A stretch of DNA of 64,000 nucleotides from the NCBI RefSeq assembly GCF_003388735.1, contig NZ_QUBQ01000006.1:62001-126000 (forward strand), given 5' to 3'. Both the position numbers and the translations under genes were made by a program. Below, in pieces: positions 8,261 through 16,299 of this stretch (position 1 is the stretch's first letter; each line of letters starts with the position of its first letter). This stretch comes from Paenibacillus paeoniae (GTDB lineage Bacteria; Bacillota; Bacilli; Paenibacillales; Paenibacillaceae). A model generated the notes under the pieces. The model searched no databases. It was not told where the DNA came from and saw nothing but the letters and a program-made list of their open reading frames with translations.

Positions 8261-9139
8261 TCAGCTTCTGTGAAACCCAAACCCCTTCATTATGGCATGA
8301 CTGGCCAATAGCCTGTTTAGATGCTCTAACACTTCAGGCTTGGCCAATACATGACCGTTGCGATGCAATAACACCCATCGGAGGATACCTATCGCTTCAT
8401 AGATATCGAGCTCCTGCTGCGGTACTTCATGCGCCGCCACCCTAACGTAAGCTGTTCGAAAATAATTGGCGTGCTGCTCCGAAAGGTAGAGCCGAAGTAA
8501 AAAATAGGACCAGGCAAAGTCATACCTGGGATCTCCCAGTTGACCGTTCGTCCAATCTATTACTGTAAAGCGTTCCCCGTCTTCCACAATATTTTCTGGG
8601 TGAAAGTCACCGTGAATGATTCGGTCCTGCTTCATTTGCACCTTTGAAAGGATGGATTGCAGTGCTGCAGCGATATCGGGATGTGAGTCCAAGCCTTGAA
8701 AATGGTAGCCGACGAAATCATATTGAGGCATATTCAGCGTTTCTATATCGCTTGGATTTAACTGATGCAGCTCTGCCAGAATACCGGCAATAGCCTGCAT
8801 CTTCTCTGGTTTCAACGGGTCAACAGATACACCATCATAAGTGGTGAGCAGCGCATAGGTTCCGTCCGGCATCACTCCCCAACCGAGCGGTCGTGATACA
8901 GATATTCCACGTTTGAACAATACGCTAAGCAGCCGGTATTGGAACGAAACATCATGCCTGGAGTGCTTATTCCATATCTTAAAAACAAAACTTCCGCAAG
9001 CATCAGAATGGAGCCTGACGACCTCAGCTTCAAAGCCTTGTTTCATCGGAAACGTCATCAAGGCATCTCCTAGCCTAAGCAAGGCCTCCGCCCTCTCCTC
9101 TCTTTCCACCCAATCTACTAATTCAATCCGTACTGTCAT
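8261..9139 (-). CDS. APH-family phosphotransferase (small-molecule kinase)
   Basis: This 292-residue cytoplasmic protein has the aminoglycoside-phosphotransferase/choline-kinase fold. The catalytic loop is HGDFHPENIV and the metal-binding segment is VIDWTNGQLGDPRYD. The N-lobe has a likely ATP-binding Lys in FVFKIWNK. Members phosphorylate antibiotics, choline, sugars or homoserine, and the substrate cannot be read here. It lies 35 bp after the histidine phosphatase on the same strand, so the two probably share a transcript. A kinase and phosphatase pair acting on one small metabolite is possible. The motifs do not identify it as a resistance gene. Confidence 0.85.
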   Translation of the reverse strand: MTVRIELVDWVEREERAEALLRLGDALMTFPMKQGFEAEVVRLHSDACGSFVFKIWNKHSRHDVSFQYRLLSVLFKRGISVSRPLGWGVMPDGTYALLTTYDGVSVDPLKPEKMQAIAGILAELHQLNPSDIETLNMPQYDFVGYHFQGLDSHPDIAAALQSILSKVQMKQDRIIHGDFHPENIVEDGERFTVIDWTNGQLGDPRYDFAWSYFLLRLYLSEQHANYFRTAYVRVAAHEVPQQELDIYEAIGILRWVLLHRNGHVLAKPEVLEHLNRLLASHAIMKGFGFHRS

Positions 9140-9174
9140 TTCAAAATCATCCTTTCGAACATGACCCTGAATGA

Positions 9175-9792
9175 TTATTCTTTGTAGTGGGACGTATCCC
9201 CATATAGTTCAATAGTAAATCGATCGCCTTCACAGACTACCTTGCATAGCGCTGTTGAGTGCAGAATCGGAGGCGTCCACAGATCGGCAAGCTCCCGGCC
9301 TTCGAAAAAGGTCATGATTGTTTTGAGTGCAGCGGCATGCGTCACAATCAGAATGTTCTTCCCCGTATGACGGGAGATGATATCCTGAACCTTAGGGAGC
9401 ACCCGTTGCTGCAAATCATGATAGGTCTCCCCTCCATTCGTCGGCTCATACAAATGCGGATTGTTCCAAAAGTCATAATGCTTATCTGGAGAATGGCTTT
9501 CAATATCGCTGTTCCTCTGCCCTTCCCAACTGCCCATACTTATTTCTCTCAAATCATCCTCCGGCACAATATCGATTGCTCGATCATAGCGCAGAATGTC
9601 TGCTGTTTTTAGCGTTCGCGGGCTGGAGCTAGCATAGATGATATCGAGATTCACATGCCTTAACGACTCGCTAAGCCAAGCAGCATGGTTGATTCCTTGC
9701 TCAGTCAAAGGAGAATCCTGGTGCCCTTGCAGCTTCTGCTCGACATTCCACTCTGTCTGGCCGTGTCTAGTCAAGTACAGTTTTGTTTTCAT
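9175..9792 (-). CDS. Histidine phosphatase family protein (phosphoglycerate-mutase-like)
   Basis: The protein has 205 residues and begins with the catalytic motif TRHGQTEWN at about residue 8. The second histidine is in VTHAAALK at about 153, and an Arg lies in SSPRTLKTA. This is the branch-1 histidine phosphatase fold, used by cobalamin phosphatase CobC, PhoE and related metabolite phosphatases. The length fits the broad-specificity group rather than glycolytic dPGM (about 230-250 residues). It is the first gene of a probable two-gene unit with the APH kinase. The 195 bp upstream hold no further gene. Confidence 0.88.
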   Translation of the reverse strand: MKTKLYLTRHGQTEWNVEQKLQGHQDSPLTEQGINHAAWLSESLRHVNLDIIYASSSPRTLKTADILRYDRAIDIVPEDDLREISMGSWEGQRNSDIESHSPDKHYDFWNNPHLYEPTNGGETYHDLQQRVLPKVQDIISRHTGKNILIVTHAAALKTIMTFFEGRELADLWTPPILHSTALCKVVCEGDRFTIELYGDTSHYKE

Positions 9793-9985
9793 GGGAGGAC
9801 CTTCTTTCTCGATCTATTCGTAAATGGTCCTTCTATTGTAGTCGTCGCTGGCCAAAATTTCCAGACGTCGGGATGTTCATTCCAGCGTCCTGTCTATGGT
9901 TTAAAGAGCATGCGAAAACGCAGGCCTAAATACCGCGAATCTATCACATTCCTACAGATTCACAATTTATTTAGCCGATTCATAT

Positions 9986-10026
9986 AAAAAAGGCCCGAAA
10001 ATCTATTATAGATTTTCGAACCTTTT
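9986..10026 (-). terminator. Rho-independent terminator after the permease fragment
   Basis: The stem CGAAAATCTAT/ATAGATTTTCG extends into AAAAGG/CCTTTT and is followed by TTTTTT on the minus strand. It marks the former end of a sugar-transport operon, now represented only by the permease tail. Confidence 0.85.
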
Positions 10027-10071
10027 GGAACCAAAGCCGTAATTTTGAACGCGCTATTCAGCTGCTAATAG

Positions 10072-10275
10072 CTAACCTTTAACCGAACCCGCTGTCAGCC
10101 CTTTCACGAAGGACTTATAAGCAAAGAAGCCGATGATAATAGGCACAAGCACAACCATCGTACCGGCGGCTGACATCTTGCCCCAGAAATAACCTTGCTG
10201 TGTCATGAACTTACTCATATACACCGGCAATGTGGCGGATTGAGTCGCGGTTGCCGTTACGGCAAAGAAAAACTC
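10072..10275 (-). pseudogene. C-terminal remnant of an ABC sugar permease (MalG type)
   Basis: About 65 codons remain. They begin at EFFFAV, read through TLPVYMSKF, YFWGKMSAAGTM and GFFAYKSFVKGLTAGSVKG, and end at a normal stop. This is the typical C-terminus of MalG/CUT1 permeases, starting at the residue after the usual WN of WNEFF. Upstream codons are replaced at about 10270-10280 by transketolase sequence on the opposite strand. The fragment lacks most transmembrane helices and the EAA loop, so it is not functional. Confidence 0.85.
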
Positions 10276-11946
10276 ACTACCGGCCCTCTTGGTCAAGGAG
10301 TCGCTACCGCTGTAGGTCTCGCCATTGCAGAACAGCATCTAGCTGCCGTATACAATCAGCCCGAACTGCCCATTATTGACCACTTTACGTTTGCTATTTG
10401 CGGTGACGGGGATTTAATGGAGGGCATCTCTTATGAAGCAGCCTCGCTTGCCGGGCATTTGAAGCTGGGGAAATTAGTTGTGCTGTACGATTCCAATGAT
10501 ATCTCGCTCGATGGCGAGCTTCATATGTCCTTCTCTAAAAATGTGCAGCAACGGTTCGAAGCCCAGGGATGGCAGTATATTCGGGTTGAGGATGGCAATG
10601 ACGGAGAACAAATTACCGGCGCTCTAGTGCTAGCAAAATCCGATCTCACAAAACCGACCCTTATCGAAATCAAAACAACAATCGGATTTGGCTCGCCGAA
10701 TAAAGCCGGCAAATCCGCTTCCCATGGCTCTCCTTTGGGTGGCGAAGAAGCAAAGCTGACTAAACAAGCGTTGCAATGGGCTCCTGACACCCCTTTCTAT
10801 GTTCCGGAGGAAGTCTACGCTCATTTCCACACCAAAGTTGTTGAAACAGGAGCACAGCAAGAAGCCGCATGGCAGAAGTTATGGGAACAATATGCCCTTG
10901 CTTATCCGGATCTGGCCAAGCAGCTGCTGAGAGCAATAGAGAATCAACTTACATTAAACTGGGATGAGGTTTTGCCCCACTATCCAGATGGCAGCTCTGC
11001 TGCAAGCCGCGCCGTGTCAGAAGAAATCATTAACGTGCTGGCAACCGAATTGCCAGGCATAATCGGCGGTTCGGCTGACCTGGCAAGCTCCAACAAAACG
11101 ATGATGAAACATACGGAGCCTTTTTTACCCCAATCCTACAGTGGCAAAAATATTTGGTTCGGGGTTAGAGAGTTTGCCATGGGAGCTATACTCAATGGAT
11201 TAGCGTTGCATGGCGGATTAAAGCCGTATGCCGGCACCTTCTTTGTCTTCTCCGATTACTTGCGCCCGGCTATCCGTCTAGCAGCTCTAATGGGGTTGCC
11301 TGTTACTTACGTCTTTACTCACGATAGCATTGCGGTAGGCGAAGACGGACCGACACATGAGCCGATTTAACAATTGGCCTCGTTGAGGGCGATGCCTAAT
11401 CTATCTATCATCCGTCCAGCCGATGCCAATGAAACTAAAGTGGCCTGGAGATTAGCAGCAGAATCCCAGAACATTCCTACCGCGCTTGTTCTCAGCCGAC
11501 AAAATCTTCCTACAATGAAAGATACTCATCGGCTTGCTTATGATGGAGTGTCCAAAGGAGCTTATATCATCTCCAAAAGCCAGTCCGCCAGCCCGAGAGC
11601 CTTGCTGCTAGCTACTGGTTCTGAAGTTCATCTTGCCCTACAAGTACAACAAGCGCTGGCCGAAGAACAAATCGATACAGCTGTTGTCAGCATGCCGTCA
11701 TGGGATCGCTTTGAGAAGCAAAGCTTAGCATATAAACAATCAGTGTTATCCCCGTCTGTCCAAACACGGATTGCCATTGAGATGGGTTCATCCCTGGGCT
11801 GGGAACGCTATGCAGGCCATGACGGCGACATCATTGCAATTGACCAATTCGGGGCCTCCGCCCCAGGCGAGACGATCATCGAACAGTACGGCTTCAGCGT
11901 AGAGCAAATTGTCCAACGTGTGAAAAGACGACTTGAAGTTAGCTAA
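10272..11946 (+). pseudogene. tkt: Transketolase remnant, 5'-truncated and with a nonsense codon
   Basis: The reading starts inside the conserved TTGPLGQG motif, so roughly 110 N-terminal residues of a normal ~665-residue transketolase are missing, including the first ThDP-site histidines. The ThDP motif GDGDLMEGISYEAASLAGH and the pyrimidine-domain GVREFAMG and THDSIAVGEDGPTHEPI are intact. The frame is then cut by TAA at 11368-11370, where homologues have Glu followed by QLASLR. Translation resumes as QLASLRAMPNL and continues to the normal C-terminus. A single GAA-to-TAA change explains the stop. No promoter or RBS precedes the truncated end. It is a decayed copy; a housekeeping transketolase must lie elsewhere. 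Confidence 0.93.
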
Positions 11947-11991
11947 GGCTATGGACACTCTTTTGACTTGGTTCACATGTAGGTTATAGAC

Positions 11992-12027
11992 AAAAAAGTT
12001 GCAAACATGATGTTTGCAACTTTTTTT
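11992..12027. terminator. Bidirectional terminator
   Basis: The perfect stem GTTGCAAACA/TGTTTGCAAC is flanked by A6 on one side and T7 on the other. It lies between the convergent transketolase remnant and the GNAT gene and can serve both strands. Confidence 0.85.
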
Positions 12028-12050
12028 GTTGACGGCTTTCCTATAACAGC

Positions 12051-12467
12051 TTAAAGACTTTTCTTTAAATAGTATTTAGTGTGGCCTTCGTTCGGACAAT
12101 CTTTTATCTCACCGAAGATCTCATACCCTTGCTTCTGATAAAAGTGCGGCGCTTGCCAACTCATCGTCGTTAACTCGCTCACCTTACAACCGCGTAACCG
12201 CGCTCTAGATTCTATCTCTTCCAGCAGAGCCGCTCCCAATCCATTCCCTCTGCAGGAAGGATCAACTGCCAGAAGGTGAACATGCAGCATATTCCATACA
12301 ATACTGCCCGTGATACCGCCGATATACCTATCATTCTCATAAGCTGCAAGCGAGATGCCTTCACGCACATAGGGCGGGACACTATGGTTAGCGAATTCGC
12401 TGTGTTGTTCCAGTAATCTCGAAATTTCTTGTTGGTTGTTCTCGTAATTCAATTCAAGTATTTGCAA
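12051..12467 (-). CDS. GNAT-family N-acetyltransferase
   Basis: The protein has about 138 residues. The acetyl-CoA binding motif A reads LLAVDPSCRGNGLGAALLEEI (Q/RxxGxG/A) and a C-terminal FYQKQGYEIFGE gives the motif-B strand. It acetylates an unknown small molecule or peptide amine in the cytoplasm. The frame could start at GTG 12476, but AAGGGGTGA lies five bases before an in-frame TTG at 12467, which is the better start. It is monocistronic, with a terminator on each side. Confidence 0.82.
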   Translation of the reverse strand: MQILELNYENNQQEISRLLEQHSEFANHSVPPYVREGISLAAYENDRYIGGITGSIVWNMLHVHLLAVDPSCRGNGLGAALLEEIESRARLRGCKVSELTTMSWQAPHFYQKQGYEIFGEIKDCPNEGHTKYYLKKSL

Positions 12468-12537
12468 AATACTCACCCCTTAGGCCAGTATAATAGCATA
12501 TTTAGGTTGTTCGTCAAGCTGCAAGTCATTGTGTACT

Positions 12538-12567
12538 AAAAAAGACCCTCCTATTCAGAAGGTCTTC
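12538..12567 (-). terminator. Terminator after the flagellin gene
   Basis: GAAGACC pairs with GGTCTT (minus strand) over a short loop and is followed by TTTTTT, directly downstream of the flagellin stop. Confidence 0.8.
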
Positions 12568-12576
12568 ATAACAACA

Positions 12577-14448
12577 TTATTTGAACAACTGCAAAATAGC
12601 CTGCGGATTTGAATTCGCGTGGGACAACATAGCCTGGGCCGATTGGTTCAGAATATTCATCTTCGTCAGCTCCATCATTTCTTTGGCCATGTCCGTATCG
12701 CGTATTCTGGATTCAGCCGCCATTAAATTTTCGGTATAATTATCAACCGAATTCATCGTATGTTCAAGACGATTCTGCAACGCGCCATAAATCGATCTAA
12801 CATTCGTTACCCTTGTTAGTGCACTTTCGGTCTTAGCCAATGAAGTCTCAGGAATAGTCGGCGGTAAAATGCTAAGGTTCGCAATACCTAAGCCGTCCGT
12901 TTTCACATTGAATAATGGTATATTAAGAAGCTGGCCTGATTGATCCCCCGTTTGAATATCGACTTTGGGAGGAACATAGTCAATGTCCTTAATATCCGTG
13001 GTCACCGTCTCGACAATGGAATGAATGGTTCTGGTATATTCATCTGTAGTTCGGTGAAGCTCTTGTTTGAAATTAAAGTTGTTCAGCGAAAACCCGAACT
13101 CCAGTAAGCCCCCGTCATCCAGATCTGCACTTTCCCAAGTCGTAGTAATCACATTGGTGCCGCTATTGTTTGAATCCAGCACCGCGCTTCCTGTCGTCAA
13201 TGAGCTCGGCTTGGCATAGCTTCCGCCATTCAGAAATGAAAATTCAAAATCGACTAGATCGTTGGACAATTCAAATACCGTTCCTGCATCAGGAATGTCC
13301 CCGCTGGCCGCCGTGCTGCCGATCGGCACCCCGTTAGTAGATGAAATGTCGTAGGTAGCGTCGTATACCGGCTGAAAAACCGTACTAAATCTGATTTGTT
13401 TGTCATCCACTCCTGACTGATTGCGTACCTTAAACCCCGCTGTAAATGACGTTCCATCTGTCGTCATCGTTTTTTCGATTTCAATGCCGTCCTTGGAATA
13501 AAAAACCGAAATAGATCCTGCCGATACGTTCGAGCTGTCTATCGTAAACGTATCCAGCGTATGCGATACACCATCAATTTCAATCACCGCAAATCTATCC
13601 TGGAACCCTCCAAAATCAGGGAATTGTCCTGCCCGCGTCGAGTTGACTACAAGTTCCGTTTGGAAATAAATATTGCGAAGTGTATTATGTTTCACGTCCA
13701 GCTCTGTAAATCTCGGTTCGTTATTCAATATGCGTTCATAGGTATGCTCAACGGTAGCGGTCGTATCTGTTTGTGTATGTACATTTTTTTCATAATCGTT
13801 GAAGCCCGGTCTGCCGTCCGGCGAAACGATCGGCGTTAATCTCGCCTCATGATCATTAGCCATTTCGGTATTCGTTCCCGTTGTCGACGAAACAACAGAC
13901 AGAGACTGTGTAGGAGTGCCGATAGGCCAAAACCCGTTAAACACTCGCTGATTGGTTACCGTAGTAGGGAACGGGCCTGTCGTCGTAACATCCTCATTCA
14001 AGCTTGAACGATCCTCAAGAATTTGATAATCCACTCTCGCGAGCAAATTAGTGGTATTAAAGCCTGTTTGAAGCGCGATGCTGTCTATTGCTTCATTAAG
14101 TTGTTTAATTTCCTGCTCCATATTTTGTTTATCCTGGTCGGAATAAGTTCCATTCATGCCTTGAATTATCAATTCTTTTTGCCGATGGATTATCGCAGTA
14201 ATTTCTTGAAGACCGCCTTCTGCTGTTTGAACAAGTGAATTTCCATCCTGAATATTTCTGCTTGCTTGTTGCAGCCCTCTAATTTGCCCTCTCATCTGCT
14301 GAGATATGGCAAGTCCAGCGGCATCGTCTGCCGCCCGATTGATGCGAAGGCCCGATGATAGTTTTTCGTAAGAGGTGCCTGCACTTTTGTTGCTTTTATT
14401 TAACCGATTGCTTGTATTTAATGCCGAGATGTTATGCGTTATTTTCAT
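12577..14448 (-). CDS. hag: Flagellin with a large central insert
   Basis: The conserved D0/D1 N-terminus (MKITHNISALNTSNRLNKS, then LSSGLRINRAADDAAGLAIS) and C-terminus (LMAAESRIRDTDMAKEM, ending NPQAILQLFK) are complete. They should polymerise into a filament after type III export. About 370 residues separate them (about 150-525), giving 623 in all against about 270 for a minimal Bacillus flagellin. The insert is beta-rich and has segments such as DGIEIEKTMTTDG and FTAGFKVRNQSG that recall beta-sandwich domains of glycosidases. No HExxH flagellinolysin motif is present. ATG at 14448 follows GGTGGGG; an upstream in-frame GTG is less likely. No other flagellar genes lie nearby, so it may be an extra or surface-specialised flagellin. 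Confidence 0.92.
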   Translation of the reverse strand: MKITHNISALNTSNRLNKSNKSAGTSYEKLSSGLRINRAADDAAGLAISQQMRGQIRGLQQASRNIQDGNSLVQTAEGGLQEITAIIHRQKELIIQGMNGTYSDQDKQNMEQEIKQLNEAIDSIALQTGFNTTNLLARVDYQILEDRSSLNEDVTTTGPFPTTVTNQRVFNGFWPIGTPTQSLSVVSSTTGTNTEMANDHEARLTPIVSPDGRPGFNDYEKNVHTQTDTTATVEHTYERILNNEPRFTELDVKHNTLRNIYFQTELVVNSTRAGQFPDFGGFQDRFAVIEIDGVSHTLDTFTIDSSNVSAGSISVFYSKDGIEIEKTMTTDGTSFTAGFKVRNQSGVDDKQIRFSTVFQPVYDATYDISSTNGVPIGSTAASGDIPDAGTVFELSNDLVDFEFSFLNGGSYAKPSSLTTGSAVLDSNNSGTNVITTTWESADLDDGGLLEFGFSLNNFNFKQELHRTTDEYTRTIHSIVETVTTDIKDIDYVPPKVDIQTGDQSGQLLNIPLFNVKTDGLGIANLSILPPTIPETSLAKTESALTRVTNVRSIYGALQNRLEHTMNSVDNYTENLMAAESRIRDTDMAKEMMELTKMNILNQSAQAMLSHANSNPQAILQLFK

Positions 14449-14479
14449 AGACCCCACCCATTAACGTCGCTTTACTACT

Positions 14480-14507
14480 ATATCGGCAAGTAGCATCCTA
14501 ATATTTA
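14480..14507 (-). promoter_or_regulatory. SigD-type flagellin promoter
   Basis: On the minus strand TAAA (14507-14504) is followed after 16 bp by GCCGATAT (14487-14480). This matches the SigD consensus TAAA-N15-GCCGATAT and lies about 30 bp upstream of the flagellin start. It places the gene in the motility regulon. Confidence 0.85.
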
Positions 14508-14657
14508 GAAGTAATCACTTCTTTTTTACTACTTTAGTCGCATAATTCAATCATTTGGCATTTCGAATTCCAAAAAAATAGTAGTCTAATAGAACCAGAA
14601 AATAATGGCCCGGTAATAAACCATACTAATTGCAATTGATCTTTATCTTGGATAATT

Positions 14658-15368
14658 TCAACACCTTACATGCTTGCGCTTGAAACCAATATCTCCTTTG
14701 TCGACAGCCTTCTGAATACGTTCGGAAGCGATCAAGAAGCTGCTTTTTTTCTGATCCTTCTTGACCTCTACTGGACCTACTATCCCTGCAATCTCGACTG
14801 CTTTATCATGAAGCGGTACATAGGATACCCCTACTGTGTAGATGAAGTTATTCATCGCGAATTTTGTACGCTCAGGAGCATCGTGAATCGTATTCTTCAC
14901 CAATTCAAGCATATCTGCCAGCTTCGATTCGGAAAACTCATGGTCCTTGCGATTCCCCAGCAGCCAGCAGTAGCAGCTCCAGCCCGCAGACATCTTCAAT
15001 TCTTCGCCGCTGGCGATCCACTTGTCGGACACTTCCTGTGCAATGTCGGCCTCGGCAAGTGTTACGGCCACTACATAATCGGACAACATATAAAAATAAG
15101 CACCTTCGATCCAACGCTCGAAATCCGCTTCCGTCATCACTTTTGGCTCTGCAATAACGCCTGCAAAATACATAGCGTCATAGTTACCTGTAGCGTAAAG
15201 CTGCTCCGCTAGAGGCTGATTTAATTTCGTCTTTTTGAGAATAGGCTTCATTTGACCGGTAGCTACGCCAAATAACGGTTCATGAGCGCCATTGGATTGA
15301 TATATTTTTTTGGTACGTTCCTTGCTCAGAGCTTCAAGCTCTTGCATAACCGCCTCTAAGTTCATCAT
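14658..15368 (-). CDS. DNA alkylation repair family protein (AlkD-like)
   Basis: This protein of about 236 residues is all-helical by appearance and matches the AlkD/HEAT-repeat DNA glycosylase family. Markers are GVATGQMKPILKKTKLNQPLAEQLY near the N-terminus (the family's length-wise repeat start) and GWSCYCWLLGNRKD in the middle. Characterised AlkD removes alkylated bases, but this subgroup is often shorter in catalytic residues, so activity is not assured. ATG at 15368 is chosen because AAGGA lies eight bases upstream; ATG at 15377 overlaps that site. It stands alone between the flagellin promoter and the WGR-like gene. Confidence 0.75.
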   Translation of the reverse strand: MMNLEAVMQELEALSKERTKKIYQSNGAHEPLFGVATGQMKPILKKTKLNQPLAEQLYATGNYDAMYFAGVIAEPKVMTEADFERWIEGAYFYMLSDYVVAVTLAEADIAQEVSDKWIASGEELKMSAGWSCYCWLLGNRKDHEFSESKLADMLELVKNTIHDAPERTKFAMNNFIYTVGVSYVPLHDKAVEIAGIVGPVEVKKDQKKSSFLIASERIQKAVDKGDIGFKRKHVRC

Positions 15369-15413
15369 TTCACACATCCTTTTTAGACTGTTTCTTCAAA
15401 TACTATACCATGA

Positions 15414-16127
15414 TCACATGTCGAGTTTTTTTCCATTTTTCCACTCTTGATATCGCTCTGAAATAATCGGCTCAATGACGTAGTAATTTTCAATAGAATC
15501 CTCTACATGATAAATCGACGGCAGGTCACCCGCCAATATGTTTTGGAAATCCACCGCCGTATACATGTCATTATGAAGATGGAGATATTCACGGGCAAAT
15601 GCATCCGCTTCATCCGATAATTCATCCGAGCTCAATACGCCATCCCAATTTGTACGATAAAATTGAGCACCTGTCATTTCGTTCCCTTTGACAAGCTCGA
15701 TTTCGTTCGCATCTTCCTTCCGACTTCGCTTACTGACGAGATCATTTTTGACCAGCCAGGCTATGAACATACCTGTCGGTACATAGGCTTGAGTGCGATC
15801 CAGCTCTTGCGGAAAGTCGCCATCGTAATGCCATTTTGCTTTGTCGTATACGTATTTTTCTTTTTCCGCGATTTGAAACAAGATATCCACCGCTTCTTCT
15901 ACATAGCCTTTTGCTTTCCATTCACCATCAATTTCATTCAACCGATCGATAGCTTCCTGCTTGTTGGGAAATGACTCATAGGTAGGATTTATCGTTTTTT
16001 TATCCGAATACAACCGTCCTTTAATGTAGTTAATGATGCAAACTTCTTGAGTCTCCGTAATCGACAAGTGCCTGTAATCCTTGAAAGTCTTGCCCTGTTT
16101 GGTCAAAACGATTTCTATCTTGGTCAT
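15414..16127 (-). CDS. WGR-like protein with a C-terminal domain of unknown function
   Basis: The protein has 237 residues. The N-terminal 80 or so resemble a WGR domain: a strand-rich start, the segment SFPNKQEAIDRLNEIDGEW and the ending KGYVEE. The C-terminal part has the block AKWHYDGDFPQELDRTQAYV followed by GMFIAWLVKNDLVS. That block recurs in proteins of unknown function, some near toxin/immunity loci. There is no signal peptide or membrane segment. RBS GAGGTGA precedes the ATG. Function is unknown; WGR domains in other proteins bind nucleic-acid ends, but that is not shown here. Confidence 0.7.
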   Translation of the reverse strand: MTKIEIVLTKQGKTFKDYRHLSITETQEVCIINYIKGRLYSDKKTINPTYESFPNKQEAIDRLNEIDGEWKAKGYVEEAVDILFQIAEKEKYVYDKAKWHYDGDFPQELDRTQAYVPTGMFIAWLVKNDLVSKRSRKEDANEIELVKGNEMTGAQFYRTNWDGVLSSDELSDEADAFAREYLHLHNDMYTAVDFQNILAGDLPSIYHVEDSIENYYVIEPIISERYQEWKNGKKLDM

Positions 16128-16252
16128 GCTGTCACCTCGCTGATGTTTAGAAAAATAAAAAATAACATATCCGATACGTAAGACAGTTTCCCTCTAGGAA
16201 CTCTATTCTATCACCCTTTTGAGTAATCTATTTATACTTTCTCTACGCATTC

Positions 16253-16290
16253 AAAAAACCGCACATCTATCCTTTCGGACGACTGTGCGG
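16253..16290 (-). terminator. Terminator after the copper-amine-oxidase-N protein gene
   Basis: CCGCACA pairs with TGTGCGG across an 18-base loop that can pair further, followed by T6 on the minus strand, 10 bp past the stop. Confidence 0.8.
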
Positions 16291-16299
16291 CTCTCTGTT

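Noticed and set aside
8261..9139. Antibiotic-resistance gene
   Set aside because: The fold is aminoglycoside-phosphotransferase-like, but nothing visible assigns an antibiotic substrate; many relatives act on metabolites.
10273..11370. Functional transketolase from an internal start
   Set aside because: The first ThDP-binding segment is missing and a TAA cuts the frame before the pyrimidine-binding part is complete.
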